In this document: one piece after another, positions 17,950 through 24,732 of the stretch
Position numbering within the stretch: position 1 is the stretch's first letter
Layout: each line of letters opens with the position of its first letter
NCBI GenBank assembly: GCA_001800245.1
Contig: MGVA01000035.1
Span: 1 to 40,450 of the forward strand
Length of the DNA stretch: 40,450 nt
DNA from: Elusimicrobia bacterium RIFOXYA12_FULL_51_18
GTDB taxonomy: Bacteria; Elusimicrobiota; Elusimicrobia; Elusimicrobiales; UBA9959
Direction of reading: 5' to 3'
Translations under genes and position numbers: made by a program
Notes under the pieces: model-generated
What the model was told of the DNA's origin: nothing
What the model saw: the letters and a program-made list of their open reading frames with translations, nothing else
Database searches by the model: none

Positions 17950-19017
17950 TTATACATCTCTTTTATCTAATTCACCGCGTATTACCGGAGGATCATAAGC
18001 ATAAATCGTGTTTTGCAACCATTCCAGTACACCTATGGGTGGTTTATTAAACACTTCTTTTAAAGGAACCTCGAATTCCCCTCTCTCTTTCCCCGAGGGA
18101 CAAGCAATATCGATACCATACGGCAAAAGCTCACTCCTATATCTATAAAAAGTAGGTTTACTTTTGAGTACACTTCGCAAATCCTTACCTGTTTTCCATG
18201 AATCATAGGCCATTTGTTGCCTAGGTTTCAAACCCTCAATCCTGACACTATCAAGATAGATGTTTTCGGGTAATTTCATTGCCATTATGCGTTCCATTAC
18301 AATATTATAAACCTGATTTTTATCAGTCCAAAACACACCCCACTCTAATTTCCGTTCCTTCAATTCCTTTCCGCGCAAAGTAACCTCGCAACGCAAAATC
18401 TTATCGGCATATAAAGCGAGGACGTTACGGACACATAGAGGGATTTTATCACTCAACTTATGCGCTATAATTTCGTCACCCTTACAATATATTTTCAGAC
18501 TGACCCGCCGAGAGTTCTGTCCGATATATAAAGTTTTTTCTGAATATGCAGAAGTTTTTTGATGTCTTCCACTGGCAAACTTTGTAGCAGTCCGAATCCA
18601 AGATCGGACCTCTTCACGGGAATTTAATTTAAAATTATGCGTACAATCTATGCGCTTGATTAAAAAGAGTCCGTTTCTCATCATAAATTCAACGTGGGTA
18701 TTTTCTGATGGAATACCTAATTTTTCAAGCACTCCCATTACAAAGGCAAAAGCCAAGCTTCTTAAATCATCCGAACCAAATAAATTATGCCCTTGTAAGA
18801 ATTTGACTGGATTACCGGAGATAGTGATCATAGATGTTTTACCGTCTTCCACTTTTTTAGTTTTTACCGATACGGTTGCATCATGGGAACCCGTTACTTG
18901 CTTAAATTTGTCTATTTCCCATTCAATCGTGCCATCCTCACGAACTGACGCAACTTTACCCCCAGAGATAAGTTCTGGATGCTCTATTGCAACATCTATG
19001 GTAAGCCAATCAATCAT
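17950..19017 (-). CDS. Phage/plasmid replication protein, gene II/X family
   Basis: About 355 residues. The N-terminal block 'MIDWLTIDVAIEHPELISGG', 'EDGTIEWEIDKFKQVTGSHD', 'ITISGNPVKFLQGHNLFGS' is the signature of filamentous-phage gene II/X replication initiators, which nick the double-stranded origin for rolling-circle replication. The middle carries 'LYIGQNSRRVSLKIYCKGDEI' and 'ILRCEVTLRGKELKE', as in the family's X domain. ATG at 19017 is preferred over the in-frame TTG at 19023: it follows the stop of the upstream small ORF by two bases, with GAG upstream. Hairpins at 19043-19118 lie directly upstream and are a plausible target. Confidence 0.88.
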   Translation of the reverse strand: MIDWLTIDVAIEHPELISGGKVASVREDGTIEWEIDKFKQVTGSHDATVSVKTKKVEDGKTSMITISGNPVKFLQGHNLFGSDDLRSLAFAFVMGVLEKLGIPSENTHVEFMMRNGLFLIKRIDCTHNFKLNSREEVRSWIRTATKFASGRHQKTSAYSEKTLYIGQNSRRVSLKIYCKGDEIIAHKLSDKIPLCVRNVLALYADKILRCEVTLRGKELKERKLEWGVFWTDKNQVYNIVMERIMAMKLPENIYLDSVRIEGLKPRQQMAYDSWKTGKDLRSVLKSKPTFYRYRSELLPYGIDIACPSGKERGEFEVPLKEVFNKPPIGVLEWLQNTIYAYDPPVIRGELDKRDV

Positions 19018-19019
19018 AA

Positions 19020-19280
19020 TCAATTCTCAAATTTGGTACTAAAGGCCAGTATTACTTGTACTGGCCTTCCTACTGCCCCATCCCCCGCCCCGCCTACGGC
19101 TGGGGCGGTGGGTGGGGCGATACTTACTTGGGCATCATCCTTTGCCCATTTCTCTAGAATTTTCAAATAGGACTGCGTATTGGATAGGATTTCTAAAGCA
19201 TCAGCCTTGGATAAGGAATTATTGTAATCCTCATTCCATTCGCCTATTGTCAGGTCTATTAGCTTCTCCCGATCGACCAT
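19020..19280 (-). CDS. Small hypothetical protein coupled to the replication gene
   Basis: An 86-residue ORF. Residues 1-52 look like a real helical protein ('DLTIGEWNEDYNNSLSKADA', 'ILSNTQSYLKILEKWAKDD'). The C-terminal third ('PPTAPAVGGAGDGAVG') is low-complexity because it is read through the long hairpin at 19075-19118. Its TGA is two bases before the Rep ATG, implying translational coupling. No RBS of note. Function unknown; accessory replication protein is a guess from position. Confidence 0.6.
   Translation of the reverse strand: MVDREKLIDLTIGEWNEDYNNSLSKADALEILSNTQSYLKILEKWAKDDAQVSIAPPTAPAVGGAGDGAVGRPVQVILAFSTKFEN
19043..19118. other. Tandem hairpins, candidate rolling-circle origin
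   Basis: Two strong stem-loops sit side by side upstream of the gene II/X-type Rep start. First: AGGCCAGTA-ttacttg-TACTGGCCT (19043-19067), nine perfect pairs. Second: an approximately 20-bp stem (19075-19091 with 19102-19118, extended inside by GCC/GGC around TAC), with one G.T and one mismatch. Gene II proteins nick at hairpin-associated origins near their own gene, so this is the best origin candidate. Confidence 0.5.
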
Positions 19281-19888
19281 ACGCAGTTTAGATCAAATGC
19301 AGACATAGAGGAGCATGGCAATAGCCGATGCCCCAATTGTTAGGCAATTGATCTTATACTATGGCTTTCAGACGAAGCGAAAAGAACCCTATTAAGGGCT
19401 TTAAACGGATGCAATCGAGCCATAAGAATACCTCCACTTGTAGATTCAAGCGTGGACTTTTATGGTTTTATTTTTAAGTTAAGTTGAAGCGACTAGATTA
19501 TTTGAAGGTTAGAAATTTTATTGGCCCGATTTGATTGTTTTATAAGGTTTATATACTACCTATATTTTTAATTAATTTTTGTGGGCCGGGATTATAATGT
19601 TTTTAGTTTTTCGTTTTATGTCGCCGATATATATTTTCGTTCTAATTTTAATTTAGCGTTATTTTGTCCATCCACGCTACAGTCTAATACTATCAAATAG
19701 TTTCAGGGATTTCAATGCGGCAGAGCATATAATGAAGATTTGGGTGGTAAAGAACGCCTTTGGATCGCCGCCCTCTTGCTCCGCTATCCAGCGGCGACCT
19801 AGAGCCGCCGCCGGATAACAACCCGGTCGGCGAAAAATAAGGCTTGTGTTATTATTGAAAGAAACTAGGCAAGCTCATTGGGCATCTA
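19281..19888. other. AT-rich non-coding region of the element
   Basis: About 600 bases without a supported gene. 19440-19660 is T- and G-rich on the plus strand with very little C, a strand asymmetry seen in replicating single-stranded elements. 19760-19835 switches to GC-rich inverted segments (GCCGCC/GGCGGC types) ending in a CCGG-ATAACAA-CCCGG hairpin (about 19811-19826). A related hairpin (cccgataacagctcggg, about 21190-21206) lies on the other side of the XRE-NERD pair. Possible second-strand origin or packaging-type structure; not proven. Confidence 0.4.
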
Positions 19889-20101
19889 TTAAAAAGAGCT
19901 CAATGGTTTGCCATATAGCTTTGCAAAGGCTTGTAACTCGGTAAAATCCACCCTGCGTTCACCAGATTCGCATTTCGACACAAAAGATTGTGGTTTGCCC
20001 AATTTTTGGGCGACTTCAACCTGAGTAAGCTTCGAGCTAAACCGCGCTTGTCTCAGTTTAACAAGAAATGATTGATATTGCTTGGAATGGACGTTAGACA
20101 T
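19889..20101 (-). CDS. XRE-family helix-turn-helix regulator
   Basis: A 70-residue single-domain Cro/C1-type HTH protein: 'LRQARFSSKLTQVEVAQKLGKPQSFVSKCESGERRVDF' gives helices 2-3 with the typical L-T-Q-x-x-x-A-x-x-L-G-x-x-Q-S-x-V-S-x-x-E-x-G-x-R pattern, then 'ELQAFAKLYGKPL'. It is divergent from the NERD gene, with 136 bases between the starts, so it could control both its own and the NERD promoter. Confidence 0.88.
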   Translation of the reverse strand: MSNVHSKQYQSFLVKLRQARFSSKLTQVEVAQKLGKPQSFVSKCESGERRVDFTELQAFAKLYGKPLSSF

Positions 20102-20237
20102 GAATTATTGACCACTTTGAAATAGATAATAAATAATGATAGTATCCTGTAATCGAATAACCCAAAATAGGATATAGGTGCTCTTAGAATAGGCATAGGG
20201 CTTCTGAATAATCTAGTGATTAGAGGAAAGATATTTT

Positions 20238-21005
20238 ATGGATAGACAAAGGAAAAATTTTTTACGGAAACTTCATTCGCCCGCACAGTCGTTAATTGAT
20301 AGAGCAAGGAATACGTTTGACACAATAATTGAAGAAAGCCTAATCGTTTTTATTGCTTGGTCATTGGCTTTGTTTGAGTGGATGCGATATTTTTTCTTAA
20401 AAAAAATGATCCCAGTACCGCTTACGCTTGTAGCAATTATTGTTACCTGTGTTTACATAATTAGATTGCGACGATTGTCAAAGGAAAATTCATCAGTGGA
20501 GAAAGGAATAGAGGGCGAAAAAATAGTAGGCCGGCATCTTGAAGAAGAACTTACTCCCCTTGGTTATTACATTATCCACGATATTGTGGCTGATAATTTC
20601 AATATAGATCATGTGGTTATTGGTCCAACGGGAATTTTCTGCATTGAAACAAAGAACTGGACAAAACCCACTGATGGAGAGCACCACGCAATTACAAGCG
20701 ATGGTAAAAGAATTTTTAGAGATGGATTTCCCGTTGAAAAAGATGTTATTTTTCAAGCAACCAGTTCTGCGAAATGGCTATCTAGATTGTTAAAACAGTT
20801 AACGGGAAGAGGGTTTTACGTACAACCTGCTGTTGTATTTCTTAATTGGTTTACAATTACTCCTAAAAAACCCGGCTATGATTTGGTATGGATTTTAAAC
20901 GAAACAGGAATTATTGATTACATTAAAAAGAATTTCAAAAAACTCTCTCTGGATGACACAGCGTTAATAGTTGCACAAATCAAAAATCATATTGTCCAAA
21001 AGTAA
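20238..21005 (+). CDS. Membrane-anchored NERD domain protein
   Basis: A 255-residue protein. Residues about 30-78 contain two hydrophobic helices; about 88-205 is the nuclease-related NERD domain with 'GIEGEKIVGRHLEEEL', 'FNIDHVVIGPTGIFCIETKNW' (the D...E-x-K core of the restriction-endonuclease fold). NERD proteins are predicted nucleases, often in mobile or defence contexts. The only GGAAAG-like RBS is weak and distant (about 20223). AT-rich codon use matches the rest of the element. It is divergent from the XRE regulator and followed by a GGGGGGC/GCCCCCC hairpin. Confidence 0.85.
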   Translation: MDRQRKNFLRKLHSPAQSLIDRARNTFDTIIEESLIVFIAWSLALFEWMRYFFLKKMIPVPLTLVAIIVTCVYIIRLRRLSKENSSVEKGIEGEKIVGRHLEEELTPLGYYIIHDIVADNFNIDHVVIGPTGIFCIETKNWTKPTDGEHHAITSDGKRIFRDGFPVEKDVIFQATSSAKWLSRLLKQLTGRGFYVQPAVVFLNWFTITPKKPGYDLVWILNETGIIDYIKKNFKKLSLDDTALIVAQIKNHIVQK

Positions 21006-21354
21006 TCTCCAATTTTCTTAAAATCCCCATATGCAAACCGGGGGGCTGTAAAGCTGTAACGCATTTTGCCCCCCAACAGACCATCAATAAAGGCTAATAC
21101 GCAAGCTAAAAATACGCGAAATTATAGGGGAGTCGGGTCAGTTTTAGTTGCAACTTAAGGATTATTTTGATTGCGACTTTACAGTCGGCACCCGATAACA
21201 GCTCGGGCGGCAAGCGGTTCATTTGTAAATATTGTGTTTTGCTGTAGAACTTGTTTGTTAAATGCTAGAATTTTTCTATGTTAGGGACGGACCTAACCCC
21301 TTTCTCTACCAATTTCGTCGGGGTCTTTTCGTTCTATATAATTAGGTGGTTATC
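21006..21354. other. Intergenic region with hairpin, IS-end remnant and promoter
   Basis: Holds no supported gene. In order: a seven-base-pair GGGGGGC/GCCCCCC hairpin (21040-21074), an insertion-sequence end remnant (21133-21183), a CCCGA/TCGGG hairpin (about 21190-21206), a GTTAGG/CCTAAC hairpin (21280-21297), and TATAAT at 21337-21342 only 13 bases before the next ATG. Confidence 0.5.
21133..21183 (+). repeat. Degenerate insertion-sequence end
   Basis: Two tandem units, 'gggtcagttttagttgcaact' and 'attattttgattgcgactttaca' (read here as degenerate copies), match the right end of the 115-bp element at 22709-22823 ('gggtcaatttxxxttgcaact', twice). Repeated internal end units of this type are found in IS21-like elements; no transposase remains. 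Confidence 0.5.
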
Positions 21355-22440
21355 ATGGATAAAATAATTGGATATTTTGCTTCGAAAAACCGTCCGGAGT
21401 GTTGGGGTGTGTTTGTTTTTATTGTCTTAGCTCTACTTAGTATCTATGGTGCTTTATCCTCGGAAGCTTCTCTTACAAGCATAGTAGCGCTTGCTTTGGG
21501 TTTAGTGGCCGCCGTCGTTTCCATATGGTTAGTCTTCCTGGCGCATGACGAAACCAAAAACAACAAGTTGACAGGATTGATTACGATAGTCATGATTACC
21601 ATAGTGTATATTAGTGGATTTTATACTGAAATTAAACAATCATGGTTCCCTGGAGAGGAAATAACAAGGGATTATCAGTTTCATGTTGTTTTCTCTAAGC
21701 GCAATACTAATGGCCAAGGAGACATCTGGCTCCCAGTGTGGCCAACCCTCAACAATGCCCTTTCTAGCTATCATGTTAAAATGGGTCAGATTTTTTTAAA
21801 TGTAATCGAAGCGATGAGGATTGGCGATAAATCTGATTTGACGCGTTTACGTGACACACAAACGCTTGCGTTAGATTGCATGGAGTACTTGGTCTTGACT
21901 GAATTGTCAAAACGCACTAGAAATTCGTGGTCAGGCAAGTATGTCAGCACAAAAATAGCGCATGCGCAGGGCTATAGTTCTGTTGGGGTACAGATGCCTA
22001 ATCCGAGTACGGGCAGTGTGACCTCAAGTTTGATTGAAATTATCAGCCAGAATCCGTTAGTAAAAACAACTACCCAACATGGAGTATTAACTCTACCTCC
22101 TGGAACCACATGCCAAGTTCTTCGTACTGATGCAAGCAGTAAATTAACCTTCAAAAATGATTTTGTGACGATAAACATAACAATGGTTAGCAGAACTGGC
22201 GGTGGCGCGAGAGGACCAATATGGGGAGTATTAGACAAGGAAGATGGGCAGATTGCAGTTGTTGTCGGGACACTTGAAGCCAATATCAATGCCAGATTGC
22301 GTAAGAAAGGCGAAATTCCGCATTATCGAGCATGGGTGCAAACAATAGAGTCTATAATGACTGAATATGATTGGAAAACAATTCAGGACGAGTTGGACAA
22401 AGAGGCTGTAAGACGAACGGCGATTTCAGTGGTCCATTAA
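21355..22440 (+). CDS. Membrane protein of unknown function, accessory cargo
   Basis: About 361 residues. Three hydrophobic helices (about 15-35, 42-62, 72-90 from the ATG at 21355) precede a roughly 270-residue soluble region with no recognised domain; it contains 'DIWLPVWPTLNNALSSYH', 'LALDCMEYLVLTELSKRT' and 'VSRTGGGARGPIWGVLDK'. A GTG at 21346 is in frame, but TAGGTGG lies before the ATG and a TATAAT at 21337-21342 would start transcription between them. N-terminal helices plus a cytoplasmic domain in a mobile element fits a membrane effector, but nothing proves it. Confidence 0.75.
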   Translation: MDKIIGYFASKNRPECWGVFVFIVLALLSIYGALSSEASLTSIVALALGLVAAVVSIWLVFLAHDETKNNKLTGLITIVMITIVYISGFYTEIKQSWFPGEEITRDYQFHVVFSKRNTNGQGDIWLPVWPTLNNALSSYHVKMGQIFLNVIEAMRIGDKSDLTRLRDTQTLALDCMEYLVLTELSKRTRNSWSGKYVSTKIAHAQGYSSVGVQMPNPSTGSVTSSLIEIISQNPLVKTTTQHGVLTLPPGTTCQVLRTDASSKLTFKNDFVTINITMVSRTGGGARGPIWGVLDKEDGQIAVVVGTLEANINARLRKKGEIPHYRAWVQTIESIMTEYDWKTIQDELDKEAVRRTAISVVH

Positions 22441-22596
22441 TGCAGATATCCTCCCAGAAAACATGTCGCTATTGTGATGGCCATCTCCCAATATATTAGC
22501 CCGCGGCGGACTGTGGGTTTTGACTTCCATCGTGCAATAAATCCCCCAAATCTGCCTTTTCGCAGGGATTATTGAGAAGCCAGTTGCGAAACGTGT

Positions 22597-22708
22597 CTAA
22601 TTGGGGGAGGACACTTTCAAAAGAGACCCTTTGACGAGTATGTCGAAGGGTCTTTTGTATGTAGCGTATAGCTTTTTCTCTATCAGAGTGTAGTTCGAGC
22701 AGAGCAAA
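22597..22708 (-). pseudogene. 3' remnant of a second serine recombinase gene
   Basis: On the minus strand this reads 'SNYTLIEKKLYATYKRPFDI' then 'LVKGSLLKVSSPN' and a TAG stop. The intact recombinase ends 'SNCTLDGKSVVPTYKKPFDI' 'LVKGSSCSNHLRD' and TAG: same spacing and the same number of codons after LVKG. Upstream sequence is cut by the 115-bp element at 22709. It is the end of an older integrase gene left when a related element integrated at the same tRNA. Confidence 0.85.
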
Positions 22709-22823
22709 TGTAAAGTTGCAAGCCTTTTTGACCCAGCAGTTGCAGAAGTTGCCTTCTTTTTTACGTCGTTAGATGGGTCAATTTACTTGCAACTAGAGGG
22801 TCAATTTCCGTTGCAACTTTACA
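22709..22823. mobile_element. 115-bp element with 13-bp perfect terminal inverted repeats
   Basis: Ends are TGTAAAGTTGCAA (22709-22721) and TTGCAACTTTACA (22811-22823). Inside, 'gggtcaattt' plus 'ttgcaact' units occur twice in tandem near the right end, and the inverse 'ttgcaagcctttttgaccc' near the left end. No ORF. This is a MITE-like or end-to-end-deleted IS (IS21-like end structure). It truncates the recombinase remnant. Confidence 0.7.
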
Positions 22824-22980
22824 CCTTTAGCGTTTAAATATCCTTCAGATACATACTGTATGGTAACAAAATTATTGCACTTTGCATAAATATACATCTA
22901 AATTTCCTAATTTTATCCGGATAAGTTTCTGGATGACTATATTGTTAACCGCTATATTCCGTTTGGGGGGAAATTTCATA

Positions 22981-23023
22981 AAGACCTTGGTAGTTTTACC
23001 GGGGTCTTTTTGTTTTGTATAGT
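22981..23023 (+). promoter_or_regulatory. Hairpin with T tract overlapping a -10 box
   Basis: AAGACCTTGGTA (22981-22992) pairs with TACCGGGGTCTT (22997-23008), 12 bp with two G.U pairs on the plus-strand RNA, followed by a T-rich run and TATAGT (23018-23023). It looks like an intrinsic terminator for upstream transcription placed directly on the promoter of the gene at 23050. A sequence with similar layout lies at 36931-36970. Confidence 0.55.
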
Positions 23024-23049
23024 TGAGGTAAGATTATTGGGAGAGAGCA

Positions 23050-23757
23050 ATGAATAACATTTTAAGTGACATTATCCGCGCCGTAACCAACACTGATAAG
23101 GTAAACAGATTGGAAAGCGAAATATTTCAGATACGAACCATTTTAACAGACCAAAGAAAAGAAAGGAGTGAAAGACGAAAAGACTTGTTGGTGAATTTTG
23201 TTGTGGCACTATCAAGCGGTGCCCTTATAGCTTTGTTTACTATTTGGCTCACCAATACTGCAAACAAGAAGAATTTGGACTCACTTATTGATGTCAATTT
23301 TGGCATGCAAGATAGCTTTGGAAGAATTCTAGTTTCCACCGGCACGGTTAAAATATATATTGAAAATATTGGTCCCAATGATGTGCAAGACATTCGACTA
23401 AACCTGATAACATTTCATGCCAATATTCTAGCTTTTGATAAAATCGAACTTGACGTCTGGCCTCTAAAACCACTGCATATAATTAAAAAGTTGAAGGTAG
23501 GGGAAAAGTATACTTTAGATTTAAAGGAGGCTGGGTTTAACTGGGAAGCTGCATTCCAAAAGGACGAAAATCCGAAATTAAATGCTCATAGGCCAAAAGA
23601 ATCTCAATTGTTTTGCAGATTAAGTGCGAAGTATAGTCGTTCGTGGGATAACAAACCTTTCTATGTAAACAGCATATATAAAATGTACAGGAATATTCTT
23701 CTCCCATGGAATCTTCCGATGAGCAACGATAAATTTATACCGGATAATAGGCTCTAA
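23050..23757 (+). CDS. Membrane-anchored protein of unknown function
   Basis: A 235-residue protein: an N-terminal charged coiled-coil-like segment (about 12-45), one hydrophobic helix (about 47-70, 'LLVNFVVALSSGALIALFTIWL'-like), and a soluble, beta-rich C-terminal domain ('VKIYIENIGPNDVQDIRLNL', 'KVGEKYTLDLKEAGFNW'). No family recognised; the C-terminal half resembles Ig-like folds in pattern only. GGGAGAGAG precedes the ATG. Low GC and position in the island point to transfer. Confidence 0.75.
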   Translation: MNNILSDIIRAVTNTDKVNRLESEIFQIRTILTDQRKERSERRKDLLVNFVVALSSGALIALFTIWLTNTANKKNLDSLIDVNFGMQDSFGRILVSTGTVKIYIENIGPNDVQDIRLNLITFHANILAFDKIELDVWPLKPLHIIKKLKVGEKYTLDLKEAGFNWEAAFQKDENPKLNAHRPKESQLFCRLSAKYSRSWDNKPFYVNSIYKMYRNILLPWNLPMSNDKFIPDNRL

Positions 23758-23884
23758 CGGTGCCCTTCTCCTTAAAAATCAGACCATTCCCCATAGTCCC
23801 CATAGGTTAACAGTAAACTAGCCTGATTTCCCTTACAATGGTCAATTTGTTCCCCCCTGTGTTCCGTTGGGGGGAGTTTTTATA

Positions 23885-23923
23885 AGGCCTTCGCAAAACA
23901 ATTTTGCTTAGGCCTGTTTTTTT
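23885..23923 (+). terminator. Intrinsic terminator after the 23050 gene
   Basis: AGGCCT...GCAAAA pairs with TTTTGC...AGGCCT (23885-23915), followed by GT7. The preceding 'ttccgttggggggagt' at about 23860 resembles 'ttccgtttggggggaaat' at about 22957, just before the hairpin upstream of the 23050 gene, so the two intergenic cassettes are related. Confidence 0.7.
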
Positions 23924-23983
23924 GCCATAATTATTGCCACTTATTTTAAAAAGTAGTTGAACTCTGGCGTGATGGGATAAATC

Positions 23984-24397
23984 ATGGAAATACGGTACAT
24001 TAATGATAATGAGGAAAAACTGCGGAGGTGGATTGAAGAGTTGACCTCCAAGCCAACCGATCTTCTTGCACATACTGCTGAATTCCAACACGCATATTTT
24101 GGGGCATTCCACGATGAAAAAATTATAGGTTTTTCCGTAGTGCTAAAAACCGACAAATGGATATTGGATGCATTGTTCGTTCATCCAGATCACAGGGGCC
24201 GCGGTATAGCAGGGGAATTAACAAAAGCTAGGTTAGCTTTTGCAAGACAGAATGGGGCGAAAGAAATATGGTACTGCTGCGGCGACCAGAATACTACCAG
24301 CCTATCCTCGCACAAGGGGTATAAATTCGTTAAAGTTAGGAAAGCCACTCCGGAAGAGGCTCCGGCACCATCCCACTGGTATAAGATGAATATATAG
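23984..24397 (+). CDS. GNAT family N-acetyltransferase
   Basis: A 137-residue GNAT domain. Motif A is 'WILDALFVHPDHRGRGIAGELTKARLAFA' in pattern (V-H-P-x-H-R-G-R-G-I-A/G), the acetyl-CoA pyrophosphate loop; motif B follows near 'SLSSHKGYKFVKV'. Transfers acetyl from acetyl-CoA to an amine; substrate unknown. No strong RBS before the ATG. It is the last gene of the AT-rich region and is followed by a terminator-like palindromic repeat. Confidence 0.9.
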   Translation: MEIRYINDNEEKLRRWIEELTSKPTDLLAHTAEFQHAYFGAFHDEKIIGFSVVLKTDKWILDALFVHPDHRGRGIAGELTKARLAFARQNGAKEIWYCCGDQNTTSLSSHKGYKFVKVRKATPEEAPAPSHWYKMNI

Positions 24398-24404
24398 TAT
24401 CCAT

Positions 24405-24442
24405 CCCCTTCAAGAAAGTTCTGAAATCGTCCAAGCCGGGGA
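24405..24442. repeat. Dispersed repeat family A, copy 1
   Basis: The 20-mer ccccttcaagaaagttctga here is identical to 32450-32469, and the longer block through 'ccgggg' resembles 33666-33701. On the minus strand it encodes 'LDDFRTFLKGMD'; the 33.7 kb copy reads 'PDDFRILLKGMD' and the 32.45 kb copy 'ETIRTFLKGG', so the family may derive from fragments of a gene. Confidence 0.6.
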
Positions 24443-24468
24443 GCCAAGATTTGATGATTCGAATTGAC

Positions 24469-24496
24469 GGCGGTTAAGGTTAACCGCTGTCATTTT
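24469..24496 (+). terminator. Palindromic repeat acting as terminator after the GNAT gene
   Basis: GCGGTTAA-GG-TTAACCGC (24470-24487) is a perfect eight-base-pair hairpin followed by tgtcatTTTTTT. The 19-mer ggcggttaaggttaaccgc recurs exactly at 30251-30269. Confidence 0.65.
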
Positions 24497-24732
24497 TTCC
24501 CCGTCGGAGAATCCACCGCCTTCCGCTTTAGATGCGAATAGTAGAGCATCTTTTCGGCCGAAAGACCGCCGGTCTTGGCTTAATGGGCTTAGTTTCGCTG
24601 GTTAAAATAATAAAACCTGCCCCTTTTTGAACATTAGAGTTCGCCTCTATGGGGAATATATCATTTTTGAATTATGTATACTGTCCCTGAAACTCCTCGC
24701 TGAAACTCAACGATTGAATTGAGACTTGAATT

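Larger units (their letters stand above)
16302..22596. mobile_element. Integrated element at tRNA-Gln with a filamentous-phage-type replication gene
   Basis: The left edge is the tRNA-Gln 3' end. The right edge is inferred from a degenerate second copy of the tRNA-end/recombinase-end sequence: 'ctaattgggggagg' at 22597 onward aligns with 'ctagtcccggagg' at 16290 onward, then 'accctttgacgagtatgtc' is identical in both. The element is AT-richer than its surroundings. Contents: recombinase, HTH, gene II/X-type Rep, small ORF with origin-like hairpins, XRE regulator, NERD protein, membrane protein. About 6.3 kb is within the range of filamentous phage genomes, but no Zot ATPase or coat gene was recognised, so it is a satellite, defective phage or integrated rolling-circle plasmid. 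Confidence 0.72.
24398..24732. other. Intergenic region with dispersed repeats and palindromes
   Basis: No gene seen. It contains the 'ccccttcaagaaagttctga' repeat (24405-24424), a 19-base repeat shared with 30.25 kb (24469-24487), and two short palindromes, TTTCGGCCGAAA (24552-24563) and AAGACC-GCC-GGTCTT (24562-24576). Confidence 0.55.

Noticed and set aside
21278-21345. Possible integron attC-like sites between the + strand cargo genes
   Set aside because: GTTAGG/CCTAAC hairpin is oriented opposite to the R''/R' core order of attC, and no tyrosine integron integrase is present.
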